Shown: positions 48,341 through 59,080 of the stretch, piece by piece
How the letters are laid out: every line of letters begins with the position of its first letter
How positions within the stretch are numbered: position 1 is the first letter of the stretch
Origin: Culex pipiens pallens
Lineage: Eukaryota > Arthropoda > Insecta > Diptera > Culicidae
Assembly (NCBI RefSeq): GCF_016801865.2
Contig: NC_068937.1
Span: 125,945,429-126,009,428 of the forward strand
Length of the DNA: 64,000 nt
Reading direction: 5' to 3'
The notes under the pieces: generated by a model
Told to the model about the DNA's origin: nothing
Seen by the model: the letters and a program-made list of their open reading frames with translations, nothing else
Database searches by the model: none
Program-made: the position numbers and the translations under genes

Positions 48341-48382
48341 CATTATTCAGCAATTCCCCACGAAAACAGCATGATTCGAACA

Positions 48383-49216
48383 AAAGTTCTCCGATCGGGC
48401 TCAAAATTTTTCTGGGGGTTCCTTGGCCTAAATAATTAGACCTGTATTTTTTTTTGGTTATTAGGGTGACCTACGGCGTGTTAGGGTGGCCCGAAAAATG
48501 GCAATTTTCGTCGATTTTCGCAAAAAACACTTTTTTCAAAAAATTATATCTCCGCGCCATCCGATTTTAGCTCTCTTAGGCGCAAAATTTCAGCGATGAC
48601 CTATACATGTTAGGGTACCAAAAGTTGCGTATTTCAATTGCGTATCTAAATTACAAAAAAATTGGTACCCTAACATGTAAAGTCATCGCTGAAATTTTCA
48701 AGTTATCGCAGTTTTAGTGAAAAAAGTCGATTTTTTCCCGTTTTCGTCATTTTTCCATTCTAGTGCGTGGCGCGTCGAAACCCCCAGTTTTTATTTTCAA
48801 AAAATCGTATTTCAGAGTATCGATAACATAACTTCACCATTTTTTGTGAAACTTTCCGAGGAATCTGATAAAAATGTTTTTAGACATAGACTCTTTGGAC
48901 CCGAGACCTTCAAAACAGCATTTTAAGTTTTCATACGACCTTTACAAATGTTTAGCTAGATTTTTGGAACTTCTTTCTATTTTTTTCCAAATAGCCAAAC
49001 TAATCACCTTTCTTTCGCGCCTAAGAATCGGATGAAATGGCGCGGAGATATGATTTTTTGAAAAAAGTGGTTTTTGCGAAAATTTACGAAAAATGCCATT
49101 TTCGGACCACCCTTAACACGGAGCAGGTCACCCTAATGGCCAAACAAAAAAATACGGGTCTATTTATTTCGGCCAAGGAACCCCCAAAAAAATTTTTAGC
49201 CCGATCGTAGAACTTT
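48383..49216. mobile_element. Palindromic element with TTAGGGTGACC arms
   Basis: The outer arms run from CGATCGGGCTCAAAATTTTT at the left to AAATTTTTAGCCCGATCG at the right, with GGGGGTTCCTTGGCC and GGCCAAGGAACCCCC as a perfect pair. Inner pairs are TTAGGGTGACC and GGTCACCCTAA, and ATCTCCGCGCCATCCGAT with its partner. An additional hairpin near 48590-48700 uses CATGTTAGGGTACC. No ORF. Confidence 0.7.
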
Positions 49217-50600
49217 AACTGTTAAATTAAAATAAATTAAATGATGTTGTTAATTTTTTTTTCACGTATTTTGTTTTGCTAATTTTTAAACCCTTCAAGT
49301 AAAATTCTTTCAACAAGTTGTTTAGAATAGTACCCTACACATGCTGATTACTTTTGGTAACGATCATCCCATTCCTTGTAAAGTTATGGAAATCGTCATT
49401 AATCAATGATTGCAAATTAGGACGTCAATGAATGTGCCACAAAACTATATAAATTTTTAAACGCATTTGATTTAGATCGGAAATTCTTTCAGTGCCTTGA
49501 AGAACTCAACACCCGGCACATGCTGCTTCCTTTTGGTGCTGAAATTCGTTAAATTGAATTCATAGTGATTTCATAGTGATGATCAATTTTCTTCGAAAAT
49601 GATCAACGGCTTCACCTCAATTAAAGCAAAAGCTGATAAATATGTTTAAATGCAAAAAAAGCACAAAGATTATCTAAAGTCGATTGTATGATAACATGAA
49701 TTTGATTCCTAAGTTTTGATTGAATTTAATCAAACTTAGTTTATTTTACTGAATATTGTTTTTGAGACAACAGACTTAAGTAATTTTCTTTTGCGAGAAC
49801 TTTGAATAATCTAGTCAAAACTGTACAAAAATTCCTTGTCACAAAAAAAAAGTCTTGCCAGTTTCAAATATTAGCAACCAAATTTTATCCCACGTCGCAA
49901 TAACCCATCAAAATCAATAAACACCGAGTTCAACACCATGTGCCGTGGCACGGTCATGTTTTCAAATTCCTTCGCTACCTTAAATTTAGTTTTAATTTCA
50001 TTGGCACCTTCACGCACCAGCACCACACCTTGTGCCGAAACGACAGCTCATCAAATTATACTCTAATTAGTGACCGCGGCGTCGTCGGGGAAACAAGGTC
50101 AGACCCATATCAAGCCCCTCCTGGGTCTGCTGATGGTTCGGTGGTTCGTTCAAAACCTGCTGACTCATATTTGGCTCAACGTTGGTTGAGGCCCAAAAAT
50201 TTGCACGTCCAAATTCGGTGGTGGGCACTGCGATTTGGTACGGTTCGGTTAATCCATTTGACGAGTTTTTTAAAAATATTTTTTTCGGTTTAAAAAAAAA
50301 TCTCAGATAAGTTATTAAAACGTTCCGCACTCTACGAAGGGTTGACTGTCAAAGCTAACTGCGCAACTTGTGCGGATCTTCTGTTGGTTGAGTATTTGGC
50401 TACCTGCGCAAATGGTGCCAAGTGCATCATCAGCACCGTTTCCCCCCGCTTTGCGTCTGGCTTCAAAAGACGATACAGGGCAGTTGTCAGTTGTTCGTAT
50501 TTTCGGTGGGGGGGGGGGGGGTATTTTGGGTCAGTTGGACCATTTTGCTCTTCAACATGCTTCAGAATAAATCAAGTACATTTATTTAGCAACTAATTTT
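49217..50600. other. Intronic sequence, no gene confirmed
   Basis: AT-rich to 49930, then GC-richer. A run of 13 G lies at 50508-50520. Open frames at 50067-50330 and 50342-50596 have no domain or splice support. Confidence 0.35.
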
Positions 50601-51060
50601 AAAATATTTTTTGTTTGTTACTTTACCCCAATTACCCCGTCACCCGCTAAGAAATGGCACACCGCTGCACTTTGCTCTTCACGGTGTACTCAGCTGAAAT
50701 GATGCAACGCCAAAAATGCGTTTCTGTCAGATTTATTTCTGTAAAAAACGAAAGCGATAAATCTCGGAAGGAAGCGGCTAAAAATAACTCACTCGCGATC
50801 GTTTTCCTTTTGGAGGCAAAGAACTGCGCGATGAGAGCAGAATCTTCAGACGATGCATCACGAGCGCGATTCTCTCTCGCTCTCGACTCTCTCCCTCGCG
50901 ATAAATTATAATTGAATGCACACGCAGTGAATTTCTCTTCGCTTTCTGCACAATGTATTTCATTCTTGTTTTTTTTTGTTGGTGCGTGTGTTTGTGCGAA
51001 TTGGCATTCGAAGAATTTCAAATGACTGACTCTGGTACGTCACAGTAGCGTCTCCTTGAA
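50601..51060. other. GC-richer intronic block with TC-rich tract
   Basis: TTCTCTCTCGCTCTCGACTC near 50870 is a GAGA-type tract beside CGATAAATTATAATTG. Open frames on both strands look like compositional shadows. An enhancer or alternative promoter is possible but unproven. Confidence 0.3.
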
Positions 51061-51278
51061 CCTGAACCCCCAAGTAGCTACTGTGAGTGACACATCGAAC
51101 AGCTGTTGAGGATCATGAATCGACTGTTTGACTCTGAGAAAAGATCAGCTTGAGTCAACGGATATTAGCGATACCGTGATTCAAGCATTAAATGTGACTA
51201 AATTTTGAAATCTGTTTGGAATTGTTTACTGAACGTACGCCTTACATATCAATAAATTAAAAGTCAGAATGTTTGCAT

Positions 51279-51355
51279 GCAACATGGAGTTAAACTTTTT
51301 GAAGTACCATGGTAAACTTAAGAGCAACTTCACAGAAAGTTTAAATCCATGTTGC
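51279..51355. mobile_element. 77-bp palindromic mini-element, copy 1
   Basis: GCAACATGGAGTTAAACTTT and AAAGTTTAAATCCATGTTGC are inverted ends. An equal-length copy in the other orientation is at 53948-54024. Confidence 0.75.
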
Positions 51356-52329
51356 GATTTTTATTTTTTATTTTTAAAACCGCTGTAGCTTCACAAAGAT
51401 TAAACTAAGCACAATGGTCAAAATGGTAACTGTCAGGTAAAATTGTCTTAAAAAATCTATTCCCTTGATACGTTTATGAAAACTTTGACATGTACAGTAT
51501 TCACACCCCTTGGGCACTATGCACATTTTGTGATGAAACATGTAAACAATTTTAAGTTTGACAGAAACCTACTACTACGTTTTGTTCAAGAACTCATGCC
51601 GAACATTTTTCTACAAAAAGCTCATGAAAGGATGATTTCTATAAAAAGTTCTAAAAAACATATTATTACAAAAATTCAAAAAGGTAACAAAAAGTTTGTA
51701 CACCTTTCGAAAAATTTACATAAATAAATTTATTTGTTGACAAATCACCAAAAATCCAGTCTCCCAACTCCCAAATAGACATCCTTGACTGATTAAAAAA
51801 ATTGGATTGAATATAAAGTTTACTATCTACATAGTATAAATGTTTATATAACTCTGTAAATTCTATGTAAAACTTTTCTAAACTTAATTTTGCAAACTTT
51901 TAATTTAACTAAATGTCAATATATTACCATAGAATTGCTAAATAAACATTTTGGGGTGGGTAAAATATTGTTTTGAGGATCTTTGTATCGATAGAATAGA
52001 TTTTTCGTTGCAATTTCGTACCAACCCGGAATTACGTAGTCGGAAAATACTCCGGCATCCGAACCAGTCCACGATTCACAAATCAACCTATGTGGCATCG
52101 GAAAGAGCATAAATATCCGATCTTTTGATACCGAAACATCTAGGTTTTCTATAAAACCCATGTAAAAACGTTGTTGTGGTTTCGTTTGAGCAACATGCCA
52201 AAAATTTATGGACTTTCGTAATTTTTTGTTCTCGTGGATCAAACTTACTTTTTGGGTGGGTGGTCATAGACAATTGTAGTAAATTTGACAGGCTTGCTAA
52301 GAAAAAACACGACACGTCTTAGGGGAACA

Positions 52330-52530
52330 GCATCTAATTCCAGCGTGCCTCTAATGTTGCCATATCAGCACTTTGACATTTGATTACAGCTCATAAAAGC
52401 GTTTTCAACTGAAATCGAGTAATAATCAGCTCAATAGGAAGTGAGCAAGCAAGTTTCTATCAAAAGTTTTGCAAAATAATTTGCTTAAATAATGAAAATC
52501 AGCAAATTGAACGGAATTAGGAGCAAACGA
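52330..52530. repeat. Dispersed repeat shared with 20290-20470 and 55834-55880
   Basis: GGAAGTGAGCAAGCAAGTTTC, CTATCAAAAG and ATGAGCTGTAATTGAACGTC-type phrases are shared, inverted relative to the copy at 20.3 kb. Class unknown. Confidence 0.55.
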
Positions 52531-52689
52531 TAAACCTGCCAAACATACGAGAATTTCACCTACGATTTTTTTTTCAAAGTTAAACGTCAAATTTAAAGCT
52601 GATTCCACGATATTTTTCACGAAAAATGCAGAATGGTATGTCCTATTAAAAAAAAAAAAACAAATCACTAAGTCTTCACTTCACTTTTT

Positions 52690-52868
52690 GTCATCTGGGG
52701 TGATTCGGGACAGAGCACTTAAGGGTATCAAATTTGGAAGCAAATTTATCAATTTTGTTATTCTATATCTGTTCAACCCAAATTAATCTAAAGTATCAAA
52801 TATTGCACAAAAACATGGCCAAAACTGCTGTTCTAATTAGGCCCATGTGTCCCGCAATTCACAGATAA
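52690..52868. mobile_element. CCGTAATCTGGGG-family MITE, copy D
   Basis: CATCTGGGGTGATTCGGGACA at the left, AACATGGCCAAAACTGCTGT inside and CCCATGTGTCCC at the right match the family. Degraded ends. Confidence 0.65.
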
Positions 52869-53747
52869 CTATTCTTTCGAATGATAAAGTAACGCTATTT
52901 TTTCACTATAATTCAGCAAGATTAGGATACTTAAGTTGTGTACAGTATTTTTTGTTTGTGTTCACGACTTGAACAAACGTTCTATCAATTTTTTGCCTGT
53001 GTCTTTTTTCAAATTCTAGTGAATGTTACCAAATAATGATAGAAAAGCGAGGAGAAATGCAAACTCTCTAATCACATTCCTGAGATGCTTTAGTTTAGAC
53101 GAAATCCGAGTAAAAGTAACACAGACATGTGTTATTTTGGATAAGCGTGTACAAAATTTTAGGTAAAGCTGACCCCCGATGGCGAGCACTGGAAATCCCA
53201 CTCAACTTTTTTAGTACAACTGTGCTATAAATGCTAATTTTTGAGCTTAAGTGAGTCTGAGGAGTAAGGATTTAGCTAAATGTTTAGCTAATTGCATATA
53301 TACCGGGTGCATTTGATTAGGAATTATAATAATTACGTAAACTTATGTAAACTGTCATTTGAGTGATACACAATTGTTTACAAAAGTTATGTGCCCTTTT
53401 GAAATGTTAGGCTCCAATTATTCAGCTACCGCTTGTTCAGGTTGGGTTTTTCCGCCCGATTTATTCAGCTTTAACTGATATATCGACGCCAACATTTCAA
53501 AAAGCATCATGTACAAACCATGCGTTTTGAGAAAAATGCATTTGAATGTTGTGCATCATTTTTCAATTCCCATTTTAATATAAAAACAAAAGAATATGTT
53601 CTAATGATACCAAACGATGAAAAACGTAGCTTTTATTGAAACTTGATCATCCATATTCAATAAAACATTATTTCCGTCATTATATTTAAGAAAAACCAAA
53701 CAAAACTTCTTTTGAAATCACCATCGTCTATATCATCCTGCTGTAAT
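52869..53747. other. Intronic AT-rich DNA, no gene
   Basis: Short shadow ORFs only; no inverted ends recognised. Confidence 0.35.
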
Positions 53748-53873
53748 TGGAGGGGAAGCTTTGTTATGATTCGGCTTTCTTCGCCGAATGTACATGACGC
53801 CTTTTGCAAGTGGAGGGGAAGTTTTGTTATGATTCGCTTTTCGTCAGCAAATGTACATGGCGTCTTTTTCATG
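53748..53873. repeat. 63-bp tandem duplication
   Basis: Two 63-bp units start TGGAGGGGAAG at 53748 and 53811, sharing TTTGTTATGATTCG and AATGTACATG. A third degraded unit may follow. Because 63 is a multiple of three, open frames run through on both strands (a 21-residue repeat with RIITKLPL on the minus strand), but nothing else supports translation. Confidence 0.7.
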
Positions 53874-53947
53874 ATGTTTTGTTTTCGTCACGAGGTTCAT
53901 GTAGTCTTTTATTTGACAGGTTGAAAGGGCTATCGAGCTGTCAAATC

Positions 53948-54024
53948 GCAACATGGAGTTAAACTTTCTGTGCAGTTGCTGTGAAGCTTACCAAGGCTTT
54001 TCAAAAAGTTTAACTCCATGTTGC
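53948..54024. mobile_element. 77-bp palindromic mini-element, copy 2
   Basis: Same ends and length as 51279-51355, inverted. Arms GCAACATGGAGTTAAACTTT and AAAGTTTAACTCCATGTTGC are perfect complements, so this is the less diverged copy. Confidence 0.8.
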
Positions 54025-54485
54025 ACGCACACACTCTCTCTTTTAATTTCTCGATATAAACAGGCACTGCTGAAGCCAGAGATTTTGTTTAAGTTACTTT
54101 ATTTAAAATCATTATTAAACAGACTTTACGGAATTAACTTTTGCTCATTTTTGGTGGAGAGGTAGCTTATTAGGAGTATTTTCCGAATATGCAATAATCC
54201 AGAATGTGCCAAAATGTACATGATGCCTTTAGAAATGTTACCGTCGATATGAGAATATTCATTTTACACAGCTTTTTGAGAAGCTTTTTTGCATGCATTC
54301 TGGCGCTATCGGCGCAATTAAATACAAACAGGAATCTTTTGCGAATGATTTTTGAGGAGGTTCAAATGTTAATCACCAAAAGGGGTTTTTGAATAAAATA
54401 CAAATTTTTATATTAACCAAGTAATTTAAAGAAAAAAAAACTGGGAAAATCTCGTACATAACAAGCCTGTTATTTTAACTTTCAG

Positions 54486-55382
54486 ATACGCGAGGACGGT
54501 TACGCCGTCGTCGATGACTTTCTGTCCCCGGACGAGGTCCAGGAGCTGCTCGAAGCGGGCAAAAACCTGCACAAAGATGCCCCCAAGGAGGAACGCAAGG
54601 TGTTCAGCACGATCAACTCCAAAACGAGCCAAAGCCGGGACCGGTACTTTATCGAAAGTGGCGACAAAATTCGGTACTTTTTCGAGGAGGGATCTGTCGG
54701 TGAGAACGGAGAGCTGCTGGTGGACCCTTCGGTCGCGCTGAACAAGGTCGGCCACGCGCTGCACTCGGAACATCCGGTTTTCACGAAGGTTACCATGTCG
54801 AATCGGGTGAAGGAGGTTTGCTGGCAGTTGGGCTTCCAGACGCCGGCCGTTGCGCAGAGCATGTACATCTTTAAGAACCCGGGCATTGGCGGAGAGGTCA
54901 AGTCACACCAGGATGCCACGTATTTGTACACGGAACCTAGCACGACCATCGGGTTCTGGATTCCGCTGGAGGACGCCACGCTGCAGAATGGATGTTTGCA
55001 CTTTATTAAGGGATCGCACAAGAGTGGAGTTCACAGGAGGTAAGGGTCTAAACATTTGAATTCGATGAACTCTCCTAACAGTCTTCTCCCCCACAGGTAC
55101 ATCCGCAACCCGGACGCGTCCTCACCGGAACTGCTCATCTACGATCGCCCCGCACCCCTCTACCCGCAGTCCAACTTTGTGGCCGTCCCCGTCAAAGCGG
55201 GCTCGCTGGTCCTCATCCACAGCCAGGCCGTCCACCGGAGCGATGCGAACCGATCGGACCGTAGCCGGCATGCGTACACCTTCCACGTGATCGAAACCGA
55301 GGGCTGCGAGTACTCCGCCGAGAACTGGCTCCAGCCGGCCGAGGATCGACCCTTCCCGGTGCTGTACGAGCGGGATCCCTGA
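54486..55382 (+). CDS. PHYHD1: PHYHD1-type phytanoyl-CoA dioxygenase domain protein, exons 2 and 3
   Basis: Exon 2 (54486-55039) and exon 3 (55097-55382) are joined by a 57-nt GTAAGG...CCACAG intron. With the 8-codon first exon the protein is 287 residues, close to the usual size. It is a PhyH-fold Fe(II)/2-oxoglutarate oxygenase. The iron ligands are His149 and Asp151 in SHQDATYLYTEP and His239 in AVHRSD; Arg248 in DRSRHAYTF should bind 2-oxoglutarate. Other family marks are GDKIRYFFEE, KVGHALH, QSMYIFK, ENWLQP and FPVLY. Human PHYHD1 acts as a 2-oxoglutarate oxygenase with uncertain natural substrate, so the substrate here is unknown. No peroxisomal PTS1 is present (it ends RDP) and no signal peptide, so it is probably cytosolic. 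Coding sequence is GC-rich, sharply unlike the intron upstream. A TATAAA at 55506 may be a weak poly(A) signal. Confidence 0.9.
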
Positions 55383-56920
55383 GAGGGGTGCGCTGTGAGT
55401 TCGTGTGCGTGCGAATGGTTGGTTCTGCTTCGATGCGTTGATGTGCCATAGATGATTTCTTTATTTTTTTATTTGTGTACTCTTTATTATCACCTTTTTA
55501 TATGCTATAAATATGAGGAAATATATGTTTTGATTAAGATGAAAGCGATTGCAACAGTGGTTGAGTTCGTTCATTTGATTTGATTGCCGTTCCGTGATGT
55601 AGTTAGTATTTACTGGTGGCGAACGTGTTGTTACTCGTGCTAGACTCGACAAACTCATCGAACTACACTTGCACTAAAAAGAAGCGACTTGAAATTGCCG
55701 AATTTTATCTTATTTGGTTATCATGTTTATGAGCTTATCATCACTTTGGGCATTAAGCATTAGAGTTATCCTCTAGAATTACAGCTTTTTATAAGCATTT
55801 TCACCCCATAATATCCAGAGTAGAATAATGGGAAGTGAGCAAGCAAGTTACTATCAAAACATTTGCGAATCAACTTTTTAAAAATTCATATCACAATTTC
55901 CACTTTATCTCGATTATTTTAAAAATTTTGTGAAATTTGTATTAAAAATGAATTCAAAATTGCAAGTACTGGAAATTGCTTAATTAAAATTGAGCTAGCA
56001 ATTCCCCTTTGTTAAATCAATGACCACTGCAATGCGTTTTTTTTAGCAAATGTGTAATTTAAAGTTTTGTTTTTGACAAATAAGATTGGATTTGATGCTA
56101 TTTTTAAACTTGTATATATTTTACAAATTTAGACATACTTGAATTCTTTCCTATTGAATTTTTTTAGTTTGAAGAAGTTTTTTAAAAGTTACGTTAAAAC
56201 ATTTCTGGTGGAAGCAAAAAGGTTTGATTTTCAAATAACCTCAAAATTTCCCGAGCTGGAAACTAGTTCAAGAATGTTTTTTTGGGCAAGTTTTTTAGGA
56301 TTTTTTTTTTGCATTCAGGCGCAATCATATTTACAAATGAGATGAAGATTTGCAATTGATGTGTGAGGAAAAACTTCTTAAATTTTTTGCACATTTATCA
56401 ATATTTGACCTAAAATCTAGCACTAACTCACTACCACTTAGGGACCATCCATAAACCAAGCTTGATTTATTGATCCAGTCCGAATTCGATAATCCGAAGT
56501 TGCGATTATCCGGAGGTTAGTATGGGACTGCGAATAATCGAATCGAGTTCTGCGACCCCACTTTAGTCATGGCCTATAAAATTACGAAACATAAGCTTGA
56601 AAATCAAAAATAAGACAACATTTTTATTTGTGATTCGATTCTGAGAATCTGGACTGTACTGTTGTGCCAATCCATGCTCAAATTTGGGTGTTAAGCTTAG
56701 TCCATCCGTTTAATGGTGCCCTGTTCTGGAAGATTATTCGAATACAAGGCATGTGGAATATTTATTCCAGTTCTTGACAGACGGATTAAAAAAAAATCTA
56801 AATTCGGATACTCTCAGTATAAGGCTACAGCATATCAGGGTACTGACTATTTACAACTAATGAATTCATCAATTCATCAAGCGATCATTTAATCCACCTC
56901 CCCCCTCTTCCATTTGCCAG
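55383..56920. other. Region between PHYHD1 and the nitrilase cluster
   Basis: It contains a short repeat copy (GAAGTGAGCAAGCAAGTTAC near 55834), the phrase GGGACCATCCATAAACCA (56450) that also interrupts the AT array at 30.1 kb, and a TTCGATAATCCGAAG-type segment near 56480-56560 resembling pogo-like element ends. No gene except a possible exon at its right edge. Confidence 0.45.
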
Positions 56921-57109
56921 GCCATCTACACCACTATTGTTGTGGCAGGTTCGTCATGTTCCAAGTTCCACGCTCGCGTGCTACCGCTCTTAAGGAATTC
57001 ACACCTGGGCACGTGGATTGCGGGGACTGTAGACAATTCGTTCGAGGCCAACGGCATGGCGCTCCGAATGATACCAATCGCGCTTGTTTTATGCACCACT
57101 GAAATGTGA
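56921..57109 (+). CDS. Possible orphan terminal exon, function unknown
   Basis: A strong acceptor (CCCCCCTCTTCCATTTGCCAG, ending at 56920) is followed by 62 open codons and TGA. The peptide has two hydrophobic stretches (AIYTTIVVAG and MIPIALVLCTT) with VLPLLRNSHLGTWIAGTVD and NSFEANGMALR between, like a piece of a membrane transporter, but I do not recognise the family. No upstream partner exon was found on the plus strand, and a minus-strand poly(A) signal begins three bases later. It may be chance or a relic. Confidence 0.25.
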   Translation, partial: AIYTTIVVAGSSCSKFHARVLPLLRNSHLGTWIAGTVDNSFEANGMALRMIPIALVLCTTEM

Positions 57110-57111
57110 AA

Positions 57112-57117
57112 TTTATT
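57112..57117 (-). terminator. Poly(A) signal for the first nitrilase gene
   Basis: AATAAA on the minus strand, about 146 nt beyond the stop codon of the gene at 57263-58102. Confidence 0.5.
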
Positions 57118-57262
57118 GCTTTTATGCTGAAGAGTTGTGTTTTTTTATTGCTGCTAATTGTGATTGAAGAACAGAGTAAGTAAAACGTCTGTTTTAAATG
57201 TCTAGATATGCGTATGCACTTCAACGCGGTTCGATGATTTGCGCATACTGATTGGAATTCAA

Positions 57263-58102
57263 TCACTTCTTCCTAACCAACTCGTACACATCGTTCCGCT
57301 TCTGCTTAAGTACGGGAATCTTCTTCTTGATATCCTCCAGTAGCGTCAGATCCAAGTCCACTACCAACATTTCCGGATGTTCTCCAGCTCTGCAAACCAC
57401 TCTTCCCCAGGGATCGCAAAGAGTAGAATACCCGTACGCCACGTAGTCCTTACTGGTATCTCTGGCCGGGGCACACAACGCCACGAACATGCTGTTGTCC
57501 AGCGCACGAGCCCGCGCTATCAACTCGAAGTGCATCGGACCGGTGTAGGTATCGAAGGCCGACGGGAAGATCAGGAAGTCCGTGCCCAGCTGTCGATGAA
57601 TGGCCGCAAACTCCGGGAAGCGTTGATCGTAGCAGATACCGATGCCGACATTGAGGCCCTCAACGGAGAACGTCAGAAACTCCTGACCAGGAGTCAACAC
57701 GCTGGACTCGCTGAACGTGCAAATTCCAGGAATATCCATGTCGAAGAGATGCATCTTGCGGTACTTTCCGACGAACTCTCCCTGCGGTCCAAAAACGGCG
57801 CACGTGTTGTGAACCTTTCCGGCGTCCACCTCGGGATAGGTTCCACCGACCAACCAGATACCGAGCTCTTTTGCGGTGTTAGCCAAGGCTACGCTTGTCT
57901 CCCCACCGGGAATCTTCTCGGCAGCTCGCCCAAATTCATCCGCACTGTACGTCGAGTTCCAGCATTCGGGCAGGATTATCAGCTTGGCGCCCTTGTCCTT
58001 GGCGGCACTCCTGATTTGAGTGAGGGCGTTTGCGATCGCCGCCTGTTTGGTCGGGAAGCTGTCCAGCTGGAGCAGGGCTAACTTGAGCTTTGACGGAGCC
58101 AT
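57263..58102 (-). CDS. NIT2: Omega-amidase / nitrilase family protein NIT2-like, paralogue 1
   Basis: An uninterrupted 279-residue protein, standard size for omega-amidase. The C-N hydrolase triad is Glu46 (ILPECWNS), Lys116 (VGKYRKMHLFD) and Cys157 (GIGICYDQRFPEF); Glu193 in HFELIARARALDN is the usual second glutamate. The loop HLFDMDIPG and the terminal QKRNDVYEL are as in NIT2. NIT2 hydrolyses alpha-ketoglutaramate and alpha-ketosuccinamate to 2-oxoglutarate and oxaloacetate, completing glutamine and asparagine transamination in cytosol and mitochondria; the same activity is inferred. It is about 88 percent identical to paralogue 3 (33 differences in 279 residues). ATG follows a 40-nt leader from a TATA/Inr promoter. 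No signal peptide. It lies head-to-head with paralogue 2. Confidence 0.95.
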   Translation of the reverse strand: MAPSKLKLALLQLDSFPTKQAAIANALTQIRSAAKDKGAKLIILPECWNSTYSADEFGRAAEKIPGGETSVALANTAKELGIWLVGGTYPEVDAGKVHNTCAVFGPQGEFVGKYRKMHLFDMDIPGICTFSESSVLTPGQEFLTFSVEGLNVGIGICYDQRFPEFAAIHRQLGTDFLIFPSAFDTYTGPMHFELIARARALDNSMFVALCAPARDTSKDYVAYGYSTLCDPWGRVVCRAGEHPEMLVVDLDLTLLEDIKKKIPVLKQKRNDVYELVRKK

Positions 58103-58139
58103 GATCTTGAACTATGTCTGAGTGGTTGCGTTGTTGGTT

Positions 58140-58194
58140 GACTGCAACGATCTCAGCAGAGCGGTCGGTATTTATGAGAAGCGGGTAACGATAA
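58140..58194 (-). promoter_or_regulatory. Promoter of nitrilase paralogue 1 (TATA, Inr, GATA)
   Basis: On the minus strand ATAAATA (58175-58169) starts 32 bases before the A of GCAGTC (A at 58143). A GATAA motif is at 58190-58194. Paralogue 3 repeats this TATA-to-initiator spacing exactly. Confidence 0.6.
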
Positions 58195-58925
58195 TTACTT
58201 TACGCCTAGTTTGTGCAAGCTAGAAGGTTTAAAATGCAGTGGGTCATGTTAGTAAGATAATTGAATCACAGTTGCGAACAATTTAGTCAATGCACCCTTT
58301 TGTATTACAGCACAAAACATAATTAGCTCTAAAACTGCATCTATACTGTAATTAAGACCTATCTCAAGTTGAGGAGGCCAAGCTAACATAGTATTGATCA
58401 GCCTGGTAGTATTTTCCTAAGCGAGTCATTAATATGCAAACTAAACTTGTAATACGAGTTCAAATGTGCCAAACCCGTGTCCATGTTGGTAAGTGACGAT
58501 CTCTCAAGTGATTTCCAGTCACCGGTTTATTCTAGTTCAAACCAATTAAATATTTATCGGTTATTATAGCAAAAGCTATATTCCTTACAACGAAACCCAA
58601 CGCCTCACTTGTCACCCCAGAACGCAAACAATCGACCATAATCTCGTCTCGGAAGATGTTTACACGATGCTTCCCAATTGATCCCCCAACCGAATCAAAA
58701 CAAATCCCCGATCATCGTCAATCATCACCACCACACAGTGCATTGTTGAACGGTCGGGTTGACTGCCGGCAGCCGTCCCGTCATTAGAATGTCCGCTTGA
58801 TCGGCACGCTACAGACAAAGCGATCGCCGTCTTCGTCGCTCGTCGGGATCCTAAAATAGCTTGTTAAGGCTTGGACAAACAACCGTTTCGCGAAGATTTA
58901 ATAGTCTGTTGGTACCATTACGGCT
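58195..58925. other. Divergent intergenic region between paralogues 1 and 2
   Basis: About 0.7 kb without recognised transposons, unusual for this window. It holds AT-rich and CpG-containing segments; any element here could serve both divergent genes. Confidence 0.4.
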
Positions 58926-59054
58926 GATAGCTGATAATCGCGACCTCGGGTGAGTTCGATCAGCCACTGCGCGCGCTTCGTTATCAGTTGCCTCCGTGAA
59001 GATCACTCTCCGGTTGACCCGATCGTAACCGACACAGCGGACCGCTAGTTCAGT
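58926..59054 (+). promoter_or_regulatory. Promoter region of nitrilase paralogue 2 (TATA-less, GATA motifs)
   Basis: GATAG (58926-58930) and TGATAA (58932-58937) lie upstream. An initiator-like TCAGTT (A at 58986) is followed by GGTTG at 59012, one base off the ideal downstream-element position. A second TTCAGT is at 59049-59054. No TATA at the right distance. Confidence 0.35.
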
Positions 59055-59080
59055 AGCAAGCCCACAGTCGAACCGTCAGG

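Noticed and set aside
50067..50330. Minus-strand 87-codon frame in the PHYHD1 intron
   Set aside because: Reads like protein in places but has no family match I recognise, no convincing splice sites and no neighbours.
57377..58081. Long plus-strand frame opposite nitrilase paralogue 1
   Set aside because: It is the antisense shadow of a GC-rich conserved gene; similar shadows occur opposite paralogues 2 and 3.
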